A DNA stretch of 57,327 bases from positions 1 to 57,327 of the forward strand of contig DBXY01000025.1 in NCBI GenBank assembly GCA_002309765.1, read 5' to 3'. The position numbers and the translations under genes are program-made. The stretch comes from Verrucomicrobia bacterium UBA1200. GTDB lineage: Bacteria; Verrucomicrobiota; Kiritimatiellia; RFP12; UBA1067. Positions 9,041 to 19,200 of the stretch are shown in pieces. The stretch's first letter is position 1. Each line of letters opens with the position of its first letter. The notes beneath the pieces are model-generated. The model searched no databases. It worked only from the letters and a program-made list of their open reading frames with translations, and was not told the origin of the DNA.

Positions 9041-9844
9041 TTAATTGTTTGCGCTAGAGACAGGTACCCAAGGCACGGACTTAGGGTCCTTCCAAAGATC
9101 CGCAATCGAAAGTTTCTGAGCGCGGGCCATTTCCACGGCGGCTTTTGCGTAGAAGTATGCTCCCGCGTCACGGACGTGAGCGGCATCGTTCTTGCCGTTC
9201 GGATAGTTCGGGCTTTCACCCGGCTTCACGAACATATAGAACGACTTTGCCTTTTCAAGCCCCAGCTTGGGCAGATTCTCCTCGGCGTAACGGTTTAGGT
9301 CGAGTAGCGGCGCACCAGTTTTTGCGGCGACCTCCCGCATCGCCTGTACGTATGGCCCAAGACCTTTAACCCCACCATCTACTGTAAGAACGCCGTCTTT
9401 CTCAACGAAACCGTCAGAATGCGCTATAGATGTGGCAAACGCGATGTTTGCGCCCTTTGCCCGCACGTCTGTCGCGAAACTAACAAGGAAAGTTTTGTAC
9501 TCTTCCGGTGTGGAATAGTCATTCTTTGGATCCTTATTGCGCTTTTTGTTCGAGTCGTTATGGCCAAAGGAGACAATTACCCAGTCGCCTTTATTCAGCT
9601 TGGAAGCGATGTTTTTCTCCCACCGTCCGGATTCGCGAAAACGACGAGCACTCCATCCGCTCCGTGCGCAATTGTGAAGCTGGGAAGGATCTTTCATAAA
9701 AGCCTTAAGGGCTTGTCCCCAGCCGTATTGCGGAAACTCCGTCGGTTTGTATTCCGCCATTATGGAATCGCCAGCCATGTAGATGTCGGCAGACGCCATG
9801 ATAGCTAACAATATCGCCCAGTAGATAATCAACGTTTTCTTCAT
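9041..9844 (-). CDS. Rhamnogalacturonan acetylesterase-like SGNH hydrolase (CE12)
   Basis: A 267-residue exported esterase of the SGNH/GDSL superfamily, closest in pattern to CE12 enzymes that remove acetyl groups from rhamnogalacturonan. ATG at 9844 is preferred over the adjacent GTG because GAGGG is well spaced and a signal peptide begins MKKTLIIYWAILLAIMASAD. Block I is MAGDSIM with catalytic Ser27, block III is GHND (94-97) with oxyanion Asn96, and block V is DAAH with catalytic Asp220 and His223. All key residues are present and the length is normal. Its position with GH78, GH5 and GH97 genes supports a role in stripping acetyl groups from a rhamnose-containing pectic polymer, probably in the periplasm or outside the cell. 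Confidence 0.88.
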   Translation of the reverse strand: MKKTLIIYWAILLAIMASADIYMAGDSIMAEYKPTEFPQYGWGQALKAFMKDPSQLHNCARSGWSARRFRESGRWEKNIASKLNKGDWVIVSFGHNDSNKKRNKDPKNDYSTPEEYKTFLVSFATDVRAKGANIAFATSIAHSDGFVEKDGVLTVDGGVKGLGPYVQAMREVAAKTGAPLLDLNRYAEENLPKLGLEKAKSFYMFVKPGESPNYPNGKNDAAHVRDAGAYFYAKAAVEMARAQKLSIADLWKDPKSVPWVPVSSANN

Positions 9845-9887
9845 CACGTTACCCTCAATTTGTAAGGTTCTTACGCCTGCTCCTGCG

Positions 9888-11324
9888 TTAACGCCGTTTT
9901 GCCTTGACCTTCACCATATCGTAATCCGATGTGCCATCGCAGATATAGTGCATGGTCATTGCTTTTGGGGTGACAGAGAACCAGCACGCCCCGTAGGAAG
10001 ATCCGTTTTTATCGCGCATAGCGACGAGTCCGTCGCCCTTTCCCAGTGTCGGTTTGGAAAGTTGCGAGTCGATTTCGGGACAGACCACGTAAACTGTTCC
10101 GGCGTCGCTGTCCTGTTCGCCGCGAATTTGCCGTGACCGTACGTAAGAATGCGAGTCGCCTGAAAGCGCAAAGTCCACACCCAGGCGGTCGAAGATGCGG
10201 TTCCAACGCGCGTAGCAGCCGTAATCGCACGGGCCACTCTTCTTGAAGTAGGGATAGTGCTGAAACACGACCAGATAACGGAATTTGCCTTTCATCAAGG
10301 TTACCGCTTTTTCCAGCCACTCTTCTTGAAGACGTTGCGCGTTTTGGCGTACATTGTCGTCCATCTCGCGTCCCTCGCATGCGAGCGAGTCCAGTCCGAC
10401 GAACAGCACCCCATTGTACCGGAAGAAATACGTACCCGCGAGTCCCGTAGCGCCGTTCGGCGGATTGTTCCTTGCGTTCGTGAACCATTTGTCATGCCAG
10501 CGCAACTTGCCCTCGTCTTGGTAGTATTCCTTGTTTCCGCTTATCGCCGCGAAGATGTATTCCGCCATCGTCTTTGAGCCGTTCCACTCGTTCCAGCAGG
10601 CGTAGGTCTGTCCGTTTTTTACCGCATCACCGGTACAGAGGATGAAAGCAATGCCGCTCTTTCCGGTTGCCGCTTTGGCGGCGTCTAGAAGACGGTCTAC
10701 CGACTTCATCTTTCCGGGACGGTTGGGGGTCGAATGTATATCTCCGATCCAAAGAAAATTAAAAGTTCCGTCTGTCCCCGCTGTTCGGAATGTCTGCTCT
10801 TGAGAATTAAATTCGCCGCTCACTACTTTGTATGTATATTCACTCCCCGGTTTCAAACCGTCAAGTTCCGCCGTGTACCGGTAGTAGTTTTCGTTGCCCG
10901 TATATGCCACAGGGGTCTTCTCGCTACGGCATGGCACCCACGTAAACGTACCGCTGTCGCTAGTCTTTAAAGCCACTTTGCATGAGGGATTCGCCGAATG
11001 CCACGATAGGCGCACTTGGGTGGACGAATCCTCGCCCGGACTTGCGCTTAAGAGCGAGACCTCGGGAACTTTAATTGCGGGTTTGCTGCGTTTTCCTGGC
11101 TTTTCGTCTTTGGCATCGGTAACTTTACAGAGAGTCAGGATTTCGCCGCTATTGTCCCCGGCGGATATTTCTCGGCCCACACATGCCGTCTCACTGCGCC
11201 ATACCGCGACGGAGGAGGAGTTGACGATTGCGGGTGAGAGAAAATTCGCCGCAAAAACCGCGCATAACGCGACAGCCTTTAGGAGGTTATCGACGTAAAG
11301 TCTGGTTATGATTACATTCTCCAT
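9888..11324 (-). CDS. Purple acid phosphatase-like metallophosphoesterase with Fn3-type domain
   Basis: A 478-residue exported protein. A hydrophobic stretch at about 15-31 can serve as signal peptide. Residues about 85-182 form an Fn3-like N-terminal domain, as in purple acid phosphatases. The metallophosphoesterase core follows: GDIH (Asp195, His197), TGDAVKNG (Asp233), GNKE (263-266), FQHYPYF (His356) and GDSHSY (389-394). Two usual metal-ligand positions differ: the His of GNHE is Lys265 and the first His of GHxH is Asp390. Activity may therefore be altered, or the protein may bind rather than cleave a phosphate ester. Only 35 bp separate it from the preceding gene and 43 bp from the CE12 gene, so it is probably part of the same transcript. 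Confidence 0.72.
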   Translation of the reverse strand: MENVIITRLYVDNLLKAVALCAVFAANFLSPAIVNSSSVAVWRSETACVGREISAGDNSGEILTLCKVTDAKDEKPGKRSKPAIKVPEVSLLSASPGEDSSTQVRLSWHSANPSCKVALKTSDSGTFTWVPCRSEKTPVAYTGNENYYRYTAELDGLKPGSEYTYKVVSGEFNSQEQTFRTAGTDGTFNFLWIGDIHSTPNRPGKMKSVDRLLDAAKAATGKSGIAFILCTGDAVKNGQTYACWNEWNGSKTMAEYIFAAISGNKEYYQDEGKLRWHDKWFTNARNNPPNGATGLAGTYFFRYNGVLFVGLDSLACEGREMDDNVRQNAQRLQEEWLEKAVTLMKGKFRYLVVFQHYPYFKKSGPCDYGCYARWNRIFDRLGVDFALSGDSHSYVRSRQIRGEQDSDAGTVYVVCPEIDSQLSKPTLGKGDGLVAMRDKNGSSYGACWFSVTPKAMTMHYICDGTSDYDMVKVKAKRR

Positions 11325-11359
11325 CGCGGTTGGCCCTTTCTGGCTTTGGCAGGCTTAGC

Positions 11360-14300
11360 TCATTCTTCTGCGGGATTGTCTTCCACAGGTTGGACGGCCT
11401 CGTCCGGACGCCTGTCCTGCTTACATCCGTACACGAGGAATTTGGAGAGGCGAATGGCGCTTGTCTGGAAAACTCCCTCGGTCCAAACCCGCACAAAACG
11501 TACGTTTCCCTGAGAACCGTCGAGCGGAATACGCCAAAAGTCGGCGGGTTGGTCGAATATTGCAACCTGGCGCCACTCCTTACCGTCCGCCGAAACCTCC
11601 ACCCGCATCGGCAATTGGGCGGCGCGTTGTTTTTTGCTTAGCGTGTTGACGATTAGTATGCCGGTCGCCTCGCGTTCGCCTTCAAGTTGTAGTCTTATCC
11701 AAGTGCCGCCCTGCGTGCCTATTGCCAAAGCAGGCGTTCCATCGCGCAAACTCCTTGCCGGTGAAGCATCGCAAAGTTCCCCGTGCAACTCCGGTTTTGC
11801 CAAATAACTGAGTCTGGAAATCTGCACATAGGCATTGGATGATATGAGTTCGCCTCCGAAGTCGTTAAGCGGGTAAGCTTTCCCATTCGATTTAGCCGGG
11901 GTGCGGGGATACAGTTTGTCCATAAGCGCGATTATGCGGTCGCGACGATCACGAAAGGCAGCGGATTCCGCATCGGCCATTATCTTGCGCAACACGTATT
12001 TTGCGCCGGACCTTTCCGGTCCTGTCGTAGCCGGTTTGTTTTTTTCAAGCACGGAATAAACGAGCTTTGTATAGGCCTCTTCGAAGTCCTGTCTCCCGAT
12101 GTAACGTTTGGCTCCCCATGCTAGTGTTTGCGAGAAAAACTCGCCGCAGCTTGCTTGCGATTCCAACGCGGTTGAGTAGATGTTAAACAAACGTCTTGCC
12201 GAGATTTTACCAACTCGATCCAGGGCAAGATTCAGTATTTGGGAGAAGTTCGGATATTCCGAGAACTTGCTTTCCGGCAGGCGTATGGCACAGACGATGC
12301 GTTTGAACGCGGAATCAAGTTCGGCCGCTTTTTCTGGCGCGGTGAGCGTGTCAAGATACGGTTTCATCAGCTCGCACAAGATTGGGAGACCGTTTGACAC
12401 TGTTTTAAGCACCGTGTCGGCGTAATCATCCCATGCCTGTTTAGGCGCGTTACATGCCAGCAAATATTTTTGCCAATCATGTCCAGCCGGCCAATTGCAC
12501 GGAGCACTCTCCATTGCGATCCGATAGAGCGTGGCGATTTCGGGACTGAATGCGGTATCGGCGGATTTGGCGCGGCGCACGGTTGCGAGCCAGCGGGGGT
12601 ATTCTCTGGCGGGAAGCCCGGTAGCGGTATAGAGCGCCTCCGCCGCGAGAATATTCTGGTAACCTCCCCACTTGAATACCCCCCATTTGCCTTTGGTGTA
12701 GGGTTGAATGTAATATCGGACTTCCCACTGCCGCGGTCCGCCGCGTTCGGGACGAACCTCGAACGCGCAGTGTCCGGGTTGCCCGGCAATGACCGCCATC
12801 ATTCCGTGCGAATGACCGAGTTTGCTCGCGAAACTCGATATCATGCCGCACACCCCGCCGATTTCCGGACTTGTAGCGTATCGCGATTGCGCGTGTATCC
12901 AAGGCTGGAAATATTCGGGTTTGTGCACCGACTCGCCGAAACAGTTTCTGAGCCGGTACGGGATTTTCCAACCGAGTCTAAAGGTTTTGGCCATGGTAGT
13001 GTTACAGAAGGCGTTCATTGCTAGCAGTTCTTCGGGATCGTTTTCGTCCCAAGGATACATGACATAACGCCATTCATAGGTGTCAAACGAATAAATTGAA
13101 TCGTGAAGTCGTCCGGCGCTTGATAGTTCGGTGAAGATTTGAAGGGTGCGCACAAGTTTTTCGTCGATCAATGGCGCGGCATTGGTCAGTATCTGCGAAC
13201 CGGAAGTTGTGACGGAGTTGGTGACCGGGAAGTTCATCGCGAAGGCGGTTGCCGCCGTGCGTTGGAAGGAATTGGTGTACATGCCGGGTCCGTTCCACGC
13301 CATGATGTCCAGCAACTCCAAAGCGGAATCCGCACCATAATGCCAAGGCCCGGATCCCGCAAACGCTTCCATCCATTCGCGGTTGGCGAAGAAAGCGTTT
13401 AGAAATTTTTCTCCGCCTTCACGGGAAAGAATATGCGTCACCGCATTGTCTCCAGCTGAAACAAGAATGTATGAACGCACGAGAGCGGTTCGGCATTCCG
13501 GCGAAAGCGATGCCAGCGATTCCGTTCCAATGTTTTCTAGGGTATGCATATCGGCGGTAATAACGGCTTTGGGGTCGAATCCCTCGATATTTTGGGACAT
13601 TCCCCTTGGTCGCAAAACATTTTGCCTGAGCTTGGGCTTTATGTACTTTCCCGCTTCAGTTGCTCCGTACCGATTCAAGAAGCCCACTGCCGCCATTCCC
13701 CAAAGTGTTGTGGAGTCTTGCGCGGCGATGCTGTCGAGCAACCTGATGTTCTCGGCCTTGCGGTTTTCGTCCGTGCGGTATAGCGCGAAAGGAAGTAACT
13801 CCAACGCTTGGCGTTGGTTGAGGGTGAGATGGCGCGCGCTTTTGGCTTTCTCGCGGGCGATAATCTGTTCCCCCTTTTCGAAGTTATTCTTCTCACGCGC
13901 CGCGTTAACCTCGGTGATTATTCCCACACCGTTACCCATGGTAAACCGACGCCGCCATGACGTGTCATCGTTCGGATCGAGTGTCTTTAACCGCTCGAAG
14001 ACCGCGCCGTAGCACTTCTTGTCCAGAAGCCGTTTCACCGTTCCAAGTTGCGGTTCGAGGATGGAAAGGGCTTCGCCAATCTTCTCGGCCGCCGCAGCCC
14101 CCTCCATGTTTCCGGCTTCTGCGATTAGTGCTTCCGCTTTGTCGCGGACCAGTTCGGCGGCAGCCAACTTAGCCGCCAAATCGCCCGCCGTGATTCCGGC
14201 CGGGATGTTTTCCAGTACGAGGAACCCGCGGCCATTCGACCCGACAAGGTAGAGCGCCGGCATCCTGAATGAGTCGAGATCCGCCGCCTCTGCATATTTG

Positions 14301-14587
14301 CAGGACGCTTTGCTTTCGTCCGTAGGCTTTTCCCGCAAATCAATCGTCCCAACCACATAACGACTTTCTACGGCTTTCTGGAATGCCGCCGATTTGTAGG
14401 TACTGCACACCGCGCGTCCGGCTTCGCTCCAGTCGCTGCCGTACGCAAGCACGACCGCCCCTTTACCGGCGGCTCTTGCGTCGTCAAGTATTCCGGCACC
14501 TTGCGCTTCCGGAATTACAGAAATAAAAGTTACGATAGTATAAATGGCCAGCGTTTTTAGATATAATCCGTTGACTTGGTTGTGCAT
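11360..14587 (-). CDS. Large exported protein: thioredoxin-like, possible transglutaminase-like core, C-terminal discoidin-like domain
   Basis: A 1075-residue exported protein of unknown function. ATG at 14587 is preceded by AGGAGG and starts a signal peptide (MHNQVNGLYLKTLAIYTIVTFI). Residues about 35-150 resemble a thioredoxin fold, but the CxxC site is replaced by a SDWSEAGR segment, so redox activity is unlikely. Residues about 570-640 contain GGVCGMISSF and GQPGHCAFEV; a Cys followed by a Gly-His pair in this spacing recalls a papain/transglutaminase-like active site, but this is inference. Residues about 930-1050 look like an F5/8 type C (discoidin) sugar-binding domain (TGILIVNTL, VRVWTEG). 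It lies between the GH5 and phosphatase-like genes, with short gaps on both sides. Confidence 0.6.
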   Translation of the reverse strand: MHNQVNGLYLKTLAIYTIVTFISVIPEAQGAGILDDARAAGKGAVVLAYGSDWSEAGRAVCSTYKSAAFQKAVESRYVVGTIDLREKPTDESKASCKYAEAADLDSFRMPALYLVGSNGRGFLVLENIPAGITAGDLAAKLAAAELVRDKAEALIAEAGNMEGAAAAEKIGEALSILEPQLGTVKRLLDKKCYGAVFERLKTLDPNDDTSWRRRFTMGNGVGIITEVNAAREKNNFEKGEQIIAREKAKSARHLTLNQRQALELLPFALYRTDENRKAENIRLLDSIAAQDSTTLWGMAAVGFLNRYGATEAGKYIKPKLRQNVLRPRGMSQNIEGFDPKAVITADMHTLENIGTESLASLSPECRTALVRSYILVSAGDNAVTHILSREGGEKFLNAFFANREWMEAFAGSGPWHYGADSALELLDIMAWNGPGMYTNSFQRTAATAFAMNFPVTNSVTTSGSQILTNAAPLIDEKLVRTLQIFTELSSAGRLHDSIYSFDTYEWRYVMYPWDENDPEELLAMNAFCNTTMAKTFRLGWKIPYRLRNCFGESVHKPEYFQPWIHAQSRYATSPEIGGVCGMISSFASKLGHSHGMMAVIAGQPGHCAFEVRPERGGPRQWEVRYYIQPYTKGKWGVFKWGGYQNILAAEALYTATGLPAREYPRWLATVRRAKSADTAFSPEIATLYRIAMESAPCNWPAGHDWQKYLLACNAPKQAWDDYADTVLKTVSNGLPILCELMKPYLDTLTAPEKAAELDSAFKRIVCAIRLPESKFSEYPNFSQILNLALDRVGKISARRLFNIYSTALESQASCGEFFSQTLAWGAKRYIGRQDFEEAYTKLVYSVLEKNKPATTGPERSGAKYVLRKIMADAESAAFRDRRDRIIALMDKLYPRTPAKSNGKAYPLNDFGGELISSNAYVQISRLSYLAKPELHGELCDASPARSLRDGTPALAIGTQGGTWIRLQLEGEREATGILIVNTLSKKQRAAQLPMRVEVSADGKEWRQVAIFDQPADFWRIPLDGSQGNVRFVRVWTEGVFQTSAIRLSKFLVYGCKQDRRPDEAVQPVEDNPAEE

Positions 14588-14648
14588 CGCGTCCTCCTGT
14601 GCTTGAGAGGTAATTAAAGAAGATTTGCCGTTACGGGCGTGACAAATT

Positions 14649-16157
14649 TTAATAACGCCGTAGCAGTTCCAGCATCTTACGGTCGAGTTTGTACCCTCGA
14701 AACTCTTCGTATTCCACATCAGACCGCCCACTGTCGATAATCCCGAAACTGCCCCGGAGATTCCATAGTGCCCATCCCATTCGACGTTCTTGCCAAAGTT
14801 TCAGATTGTCCTCCAGCCACGCCAAAACTAACGGATGCGGGGTTTTATTGTGGGCGCCAAATTCCCCAACCATGCAAAAGACCTGCTTGCCCAAAGGTTC
14901 GTCCCACTTGGAAAGCGAATTACGGTAGAGGTATTCCCGTCCGGAATCGGGATAGCGGATGGAATTTTTTGCATCTGTGACAGTGAATGCTGACGGTGCG
15001 TCCCAGCCTGCGAAACGGACTTCGTTGTATTCAGGCATTCCCCACGCCTGGGCGATCGGGATCTGCACCGACTTGCCGTTGTTTCCTGAAAAAGCCAGCC
15101 GAATGATTTGCGCCCAATCGCCTTTGCTTATATCAATTTCCACCCGTTTTGACGGTTGTGAGAGTTCCAATTCAATGGGCTTAGTGTAGCGTCCCTGATA
15201 AACATTCCATTCTGGATAATGTTTGACTTCGGCACAATAGGGGGAGTCTGGACGCATCTCAATAACGGTTTCGTTGCGAGTTGTTCCGTCAACCTTAATC
15301 TCCAAGGTAATATCCCCAGAAATCCTGCCCATTTCCAGGGTCAACTTTCCCGGGGGCAACCCAAGAAGTTTCAGCGGCGTGTTCCACGGAGCTTTGGTTG
15401 GGCCGAAACGGGTGGCGGTAGCCGCCAAAGGCGGTAACGGCCAGATCGGCTTGGTGTCTTCGGGCATGGTTACCCAGTTCGCTTTAAAGTGGGAAATCCC
15501 CATGGGGGTATAACCGCGGGTGGCTTGACCGATGTTCTCCAATCCGTACAGCTCGGTAACGGGTTGTGTGCCCCATGCGGTTCCATCGGCGACAATAAAA
15601 CGATTCGGATCTTCGGCGCGGATGGCGGCAATGAGTTTTTTTGCGACTGCCGCGTAAACTTCACCCTTAATCTGAGCCGGCTCGTTGAAAAGGTTGAAAC
15701 TCATCCGCTCGTTTGGAATGCCCCGGTAACGTTTGGCGAAAAACGCCCAATGCTTGCAACACACCCGCTGCGCCTCGGAATCGGTAAACAGGTCTTTCTG
15801 TTCCGGCGGTTTGGCTACGGTGTAACCGGGGGCGCGGTGAAAACAGAGCTGGACATGGATGTGGTATTTCTCGCCCCAAGCCACCGCCTGATCGATCAGT
15901 TTTATCCTATCCTCGTCGATTTCATCCCAATTTTTGTTCTTGATCCAAAAGCGGTAATCCATTGGCAAGCGTGCAAAGTTGAATCCCCATTCCCGCATTA
16001 CTTGGAAATCGAACTCGTCAAATCCCGGTTGCTGTCCCCAATCCATGAACATTCCCAACAGGTTGAAACCGCGCCAACGTTCAGCGGGACGCCATTCTTC
16101 AGCGATTGCGGAGAGACTCCAAACCATGGTTGCGGCAAGAATTATGAGAACACGCAT
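14649..16157 (-). CDS. Glycoside hydrolase family 5 enzyme with large inserted domain
   Basis: A 502-residue exported endo-acting glycosidase. ATG at 16157 follows AGAGG with a 5-base gap and begins a signal peptide (MRVLIILAATMVWSLSAIAE). The GH5 hallmarks are WRGFNLLGMF, LCFHRAPGY, NLFNEP with acid/base Glu159, and MVGEFGAH with nucleophile Glu432. The two catalytic Glu residues are 273 positions apart, far more than in ordinary GH5 enzymes. The extra residues, about 235-400, include LTLEMGRISGDITLEIKV and look like a beta-sandwich inserted between barrel strands. The C-terminal barrel segment (MGWALWNLRGSFGIIDSGR) is intact. GH5 covers endoglucanase, mannanase and other activities; the target here is not certain. 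A terminator separates it from the upstream discoidin/PA14 gene. Confidence 0.87.
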   Translation of the reverse strand: MRVLIILAATMVWSLSAIAEEWRPAERWRGFNLLGMFMDWGQQPGFDEFDFQVMREWGFNFARLPMDYRFWIKNKNWDEIDEDRIKLIDQAVAWGEKYHIHVQLCFHRAPGYTVAKPPEQKDLFTDSEAQRVCCKHWAFFAKRYRGIPNERMSFNLFNEPAQIKGEVYAAVAKKLIAAIRAEDPNRFIVADGTAWGTQPVTELYGLENIGQATRGYTPMGISHFKANWVTMPEDTKPIWPLPPLAATATRFGPTKAPWNTPLKLLGLPPGKLTLEMGRISGDITLEIKVDGTTRNETVIEMRPDSPYCAEVKHYPEWNVYQGRYTKPIELELSQPSKRVEIDISKGDWAQIIRLAFSGNNGKSVQIPIAQAWGMPEYNEVRFAGWDAPSAFTVTDAKNSIRYPDSGREYLYRNSLSKWDEPLGKQVFCMVGEFGAHNKTPHPLVLAWLEDNLKLWQERRMGWALWNLRGSFGIIDSGRSDVEYEEFRGYKLDRKMLELLRRY

Positions 16158-16185
16158 AAGCACCTCTGCGGATAACCGCTAAAAA

Positions 16186-16223
16186 CGGAAAACCCGGATG
16201 CCGCGTTTCCGTCGGCATCCGGG
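16186..16223 (-). terminator. Rho-independent terminator
   Basis: CCCGGATGCCG at 16193-16203 pairs perfectly with CGGCATCCGGG at 16213-16223 around a 9-base loop. Read on the minus strand, the stem is followed by TTTTCCG and then TTTTT. It lies just after the stop of the minus-strand gene ending at 16237 and would end or reduce its transcription before the GH5 gene. Confidence 0.8.
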
Positions 16224-16236
16224 CGGGAAGCATAAA

Positions 16237-19200
16237 TTACTGGAGGATAATCATCGTACCCTCGCTGTATTTAACCAGCTGGAAGTCGCTGTACTTCACC
16301 GCGCTGAGCGGCTGTTTGCCGGCACTTCCGGTGGCGGGACCGACCAGTAGCGTGTTGTTGAACACCCCGTCGGTGTCGCTGTAGGTGTAGAGTACACTCC
16401 AATCGGCGTTTTCCTCGGTCTTAACGGAGACGGTAAACTCGCTCCTGACCCGTTTAACCTGAATCCAGCAGGTTTGGGCGCAGGTGTTATTCCAACCGAA
16501 ATTGTCCTTGATTGCCACGCCGTTTGAGAGCAATCCGGGACGAACTTTGCCGTTCCAGCGGTAGGTGGTTTTCTGGTAACGCTCGGCGATGGTGAGGAAC
16601 ATGGGTTCGCCTTTCGCCAGCGCGTTACGCAACATCAGCATTCCACGGGTGTTTGATGAATTTTCGTTGGATTCGGAGAAATCGATCTTCATCGAACATA
16701 CGAACGGACCGCTGATTTCCTGCCAGAGATAACGGAAAGACTCCTCACTACTGTAGGTGTCAAGTCCGCCGTGGGAGATTGAGATGCTTCCGTCTTCGTT
16801 GAAAGTGGTCAACCCGAGGAAGTGTCCTTCAAGCGAACGGGTGCCGATCCAAGGCGATTGCACCGGGTCCACCGCAACTTTTTCCGGGATAAGCTGGCTA
16901 GAGGGGATAATCTCCGTGTTTAGACAACCGCCCCAGTAAAGTTTGCAGGATGCATTACCGGTGTTTTCGTTGTAATCGATACGAATGGAATGTTCTCCTG
17001 CGGTCAATGTAGCGGTACCGGTGGTGGCGTATTCAGCTCCCACGTTGTCCCAATCGTTCAACACGATGGTATCGTCAATGATAAGACGGATTCCGTCATC
17101 AAACTCCGCAGTGAACGAATAGGTTCCGTTGAAGGGGATGATGATCTTGCCGGTCCAGAGGGCGGAGAAGTTATTGGTAATTCCGCTGTACGGTCCGCCG
17201 GCGGCCCAATCGAAGTCAAGCTGGGAGTCAATGCGTTCGCCGCAAATTTCCTCGTCGGGGTTATACGAGCGGCTGTAGTTTTTGTAGTAAACGCCGTACA
17301 GTCCGGTGCCGTTGCCCGGCAGGTAGGGGATCGAACTCACATCTTCGGAGATTACGATATTGCCCTCCGCGTCAGACACAACGATCCGGTAGGCGTAACG
17401 TGTTCCGTCGTAAGTGACGTCAGAATCGGTGAAGGTCGGGGCGGTTAATCCGTTGGCGGCAATCGTCCAAGACCCGTCATTGACCTGCCGTTGCACTTGG
17501 TAGGAACTAGCCTGGCCGCACTCTTCCCAAGCCACGACCGTGCCGTCGGCTGTGGGGGTCAAGGTAATGTTCTCCGGCGCAGCCAGCACCTGCATCGCAT
17601 CCTCATGTGACCAACCGTAGAAACGAAGTTCCGCCACGTTGTTGTTGGCGTTTTTGCCCAACAGCAGGTAACGGTATTCGTTATCCGAGGTTCCGACCGC
17701 CGTGCTCCAGGTGATGGAAGAGCAGGAAATCGAGGTTGATATCGCTTCCGCACCCGCCGCCCAATCGGTGGTGTCGTTTGAGCCGTAAGCTACCGCGCCG
17801 TTAAGTCTGGAAGCCCATCCGCTGCGGGGATAAGCCTCTACGGCGGTTAGTCCGTACAACCCACCCATGTCCAAACCGAGCAGGGCAGACCCCTCGTTCA
17901 TGTCTGGGAAGGTATCAAGGTTTCCGTCGAACGCTTTGGTCGCATATCCGGTGCCGGACTCATCGTTCGGCCACATCGTGCCGTTCTTGATAACGGTAAA
18001 ACCGGGGAGCAGTGTGGTCTCATCGTCAGGATCGCGATCCAGACGACGGCCGCGGCGATAACGCACCAGTTCGCTCATGCTGCCATCGTAATCGGTTTCG
18101 CCAACCGTGTTGCGGTAGGCGATGGCGTAATAGTAACGAGGGCCGACCAGCAGCGTGTCGTCAGTATAAGTTGTGGCATCTGCGGGAAGATCATCCGCCA
18201 GGCAGGTCCAAGGACCGTTGGTGTTGTTAGAACGGTAAACTACGGTGGCGGTACGCTTTACGGTGTTGGTGTCCAGAGATGCCCAACTCAAAACGGCGTA
18301 TTCGTTGTCGAGGTCGGACATGGTTACCGAAAGTTCGGGAGCAAACTGCGGGGCGGGGGTGAGGTCAATCTCCAGCTCGCTGATGTTGAAAACCAAATCG
18401 CTAGGCGCTTTGATGCGAATATAACGGGCTTGCACCGGTTCATTGAAAACCAGTTCATAGGTCTCAGTTTGAACTGCGCCGGAAATGGTTGCCACTGTTA
18501 CCGGATTGACGAATTCGCAGTCTGCATGACCGGTGGGGTCCTCGGTGACCTCATCGGCAATTTGGACTTCGCAGGTGTTTAACCGTCCAGCCCAATTGGC
18601 ACGGCATGAAGCTCGGATTCCGGCGATGGTTATGGTTTTACCTAAGTCCAATCCTATCCAACCGCCTTTGTTTGGTCCACTGGGGGGGTCGAAATAGGTG
18701 CTGAACAATCCGTCGAACGCCTTTGCTCCAGTGCTCGTGCTATCATAAGCCCCCTGTATGCCAATCCAGTTACCCACCGCAACATATTTAGGGGCAAATG
18801 TGCCGATGTCAAACCAGCTGGACTGTGTAACCGTGCCGTAAGCGCGAATCCGGTAATCGGTCGACTCGTACACCGGTTTAGTGTCAACGAATTGGTATCC
18901 GGTGTCAGTGGTTTTAGTGTAGCCGTCCCAGGTGAAGGGGATATACCCGGCTACCTCCCAGGAATCATCGCCGCCGGAAGTGGGTTTGCGTTGCACTTCA
19001 TAAAACGGAACTCGGGAGGTGTAGGCTACGCCGATGTTAAAGGTATAGTTGATAAAGTGCTTGGATTTGAGATAGCTTGCCGGGAAATCTGGAGATTTTC
19101 CGTCGAATGTGGACGAGAGTTTCGCCGGTGTGATGCCGTAAAACTCAACTTCGCCCGCATTGCCGCAACAGTTTCCGGTGGAGGATTGTCCGACAAAGTT

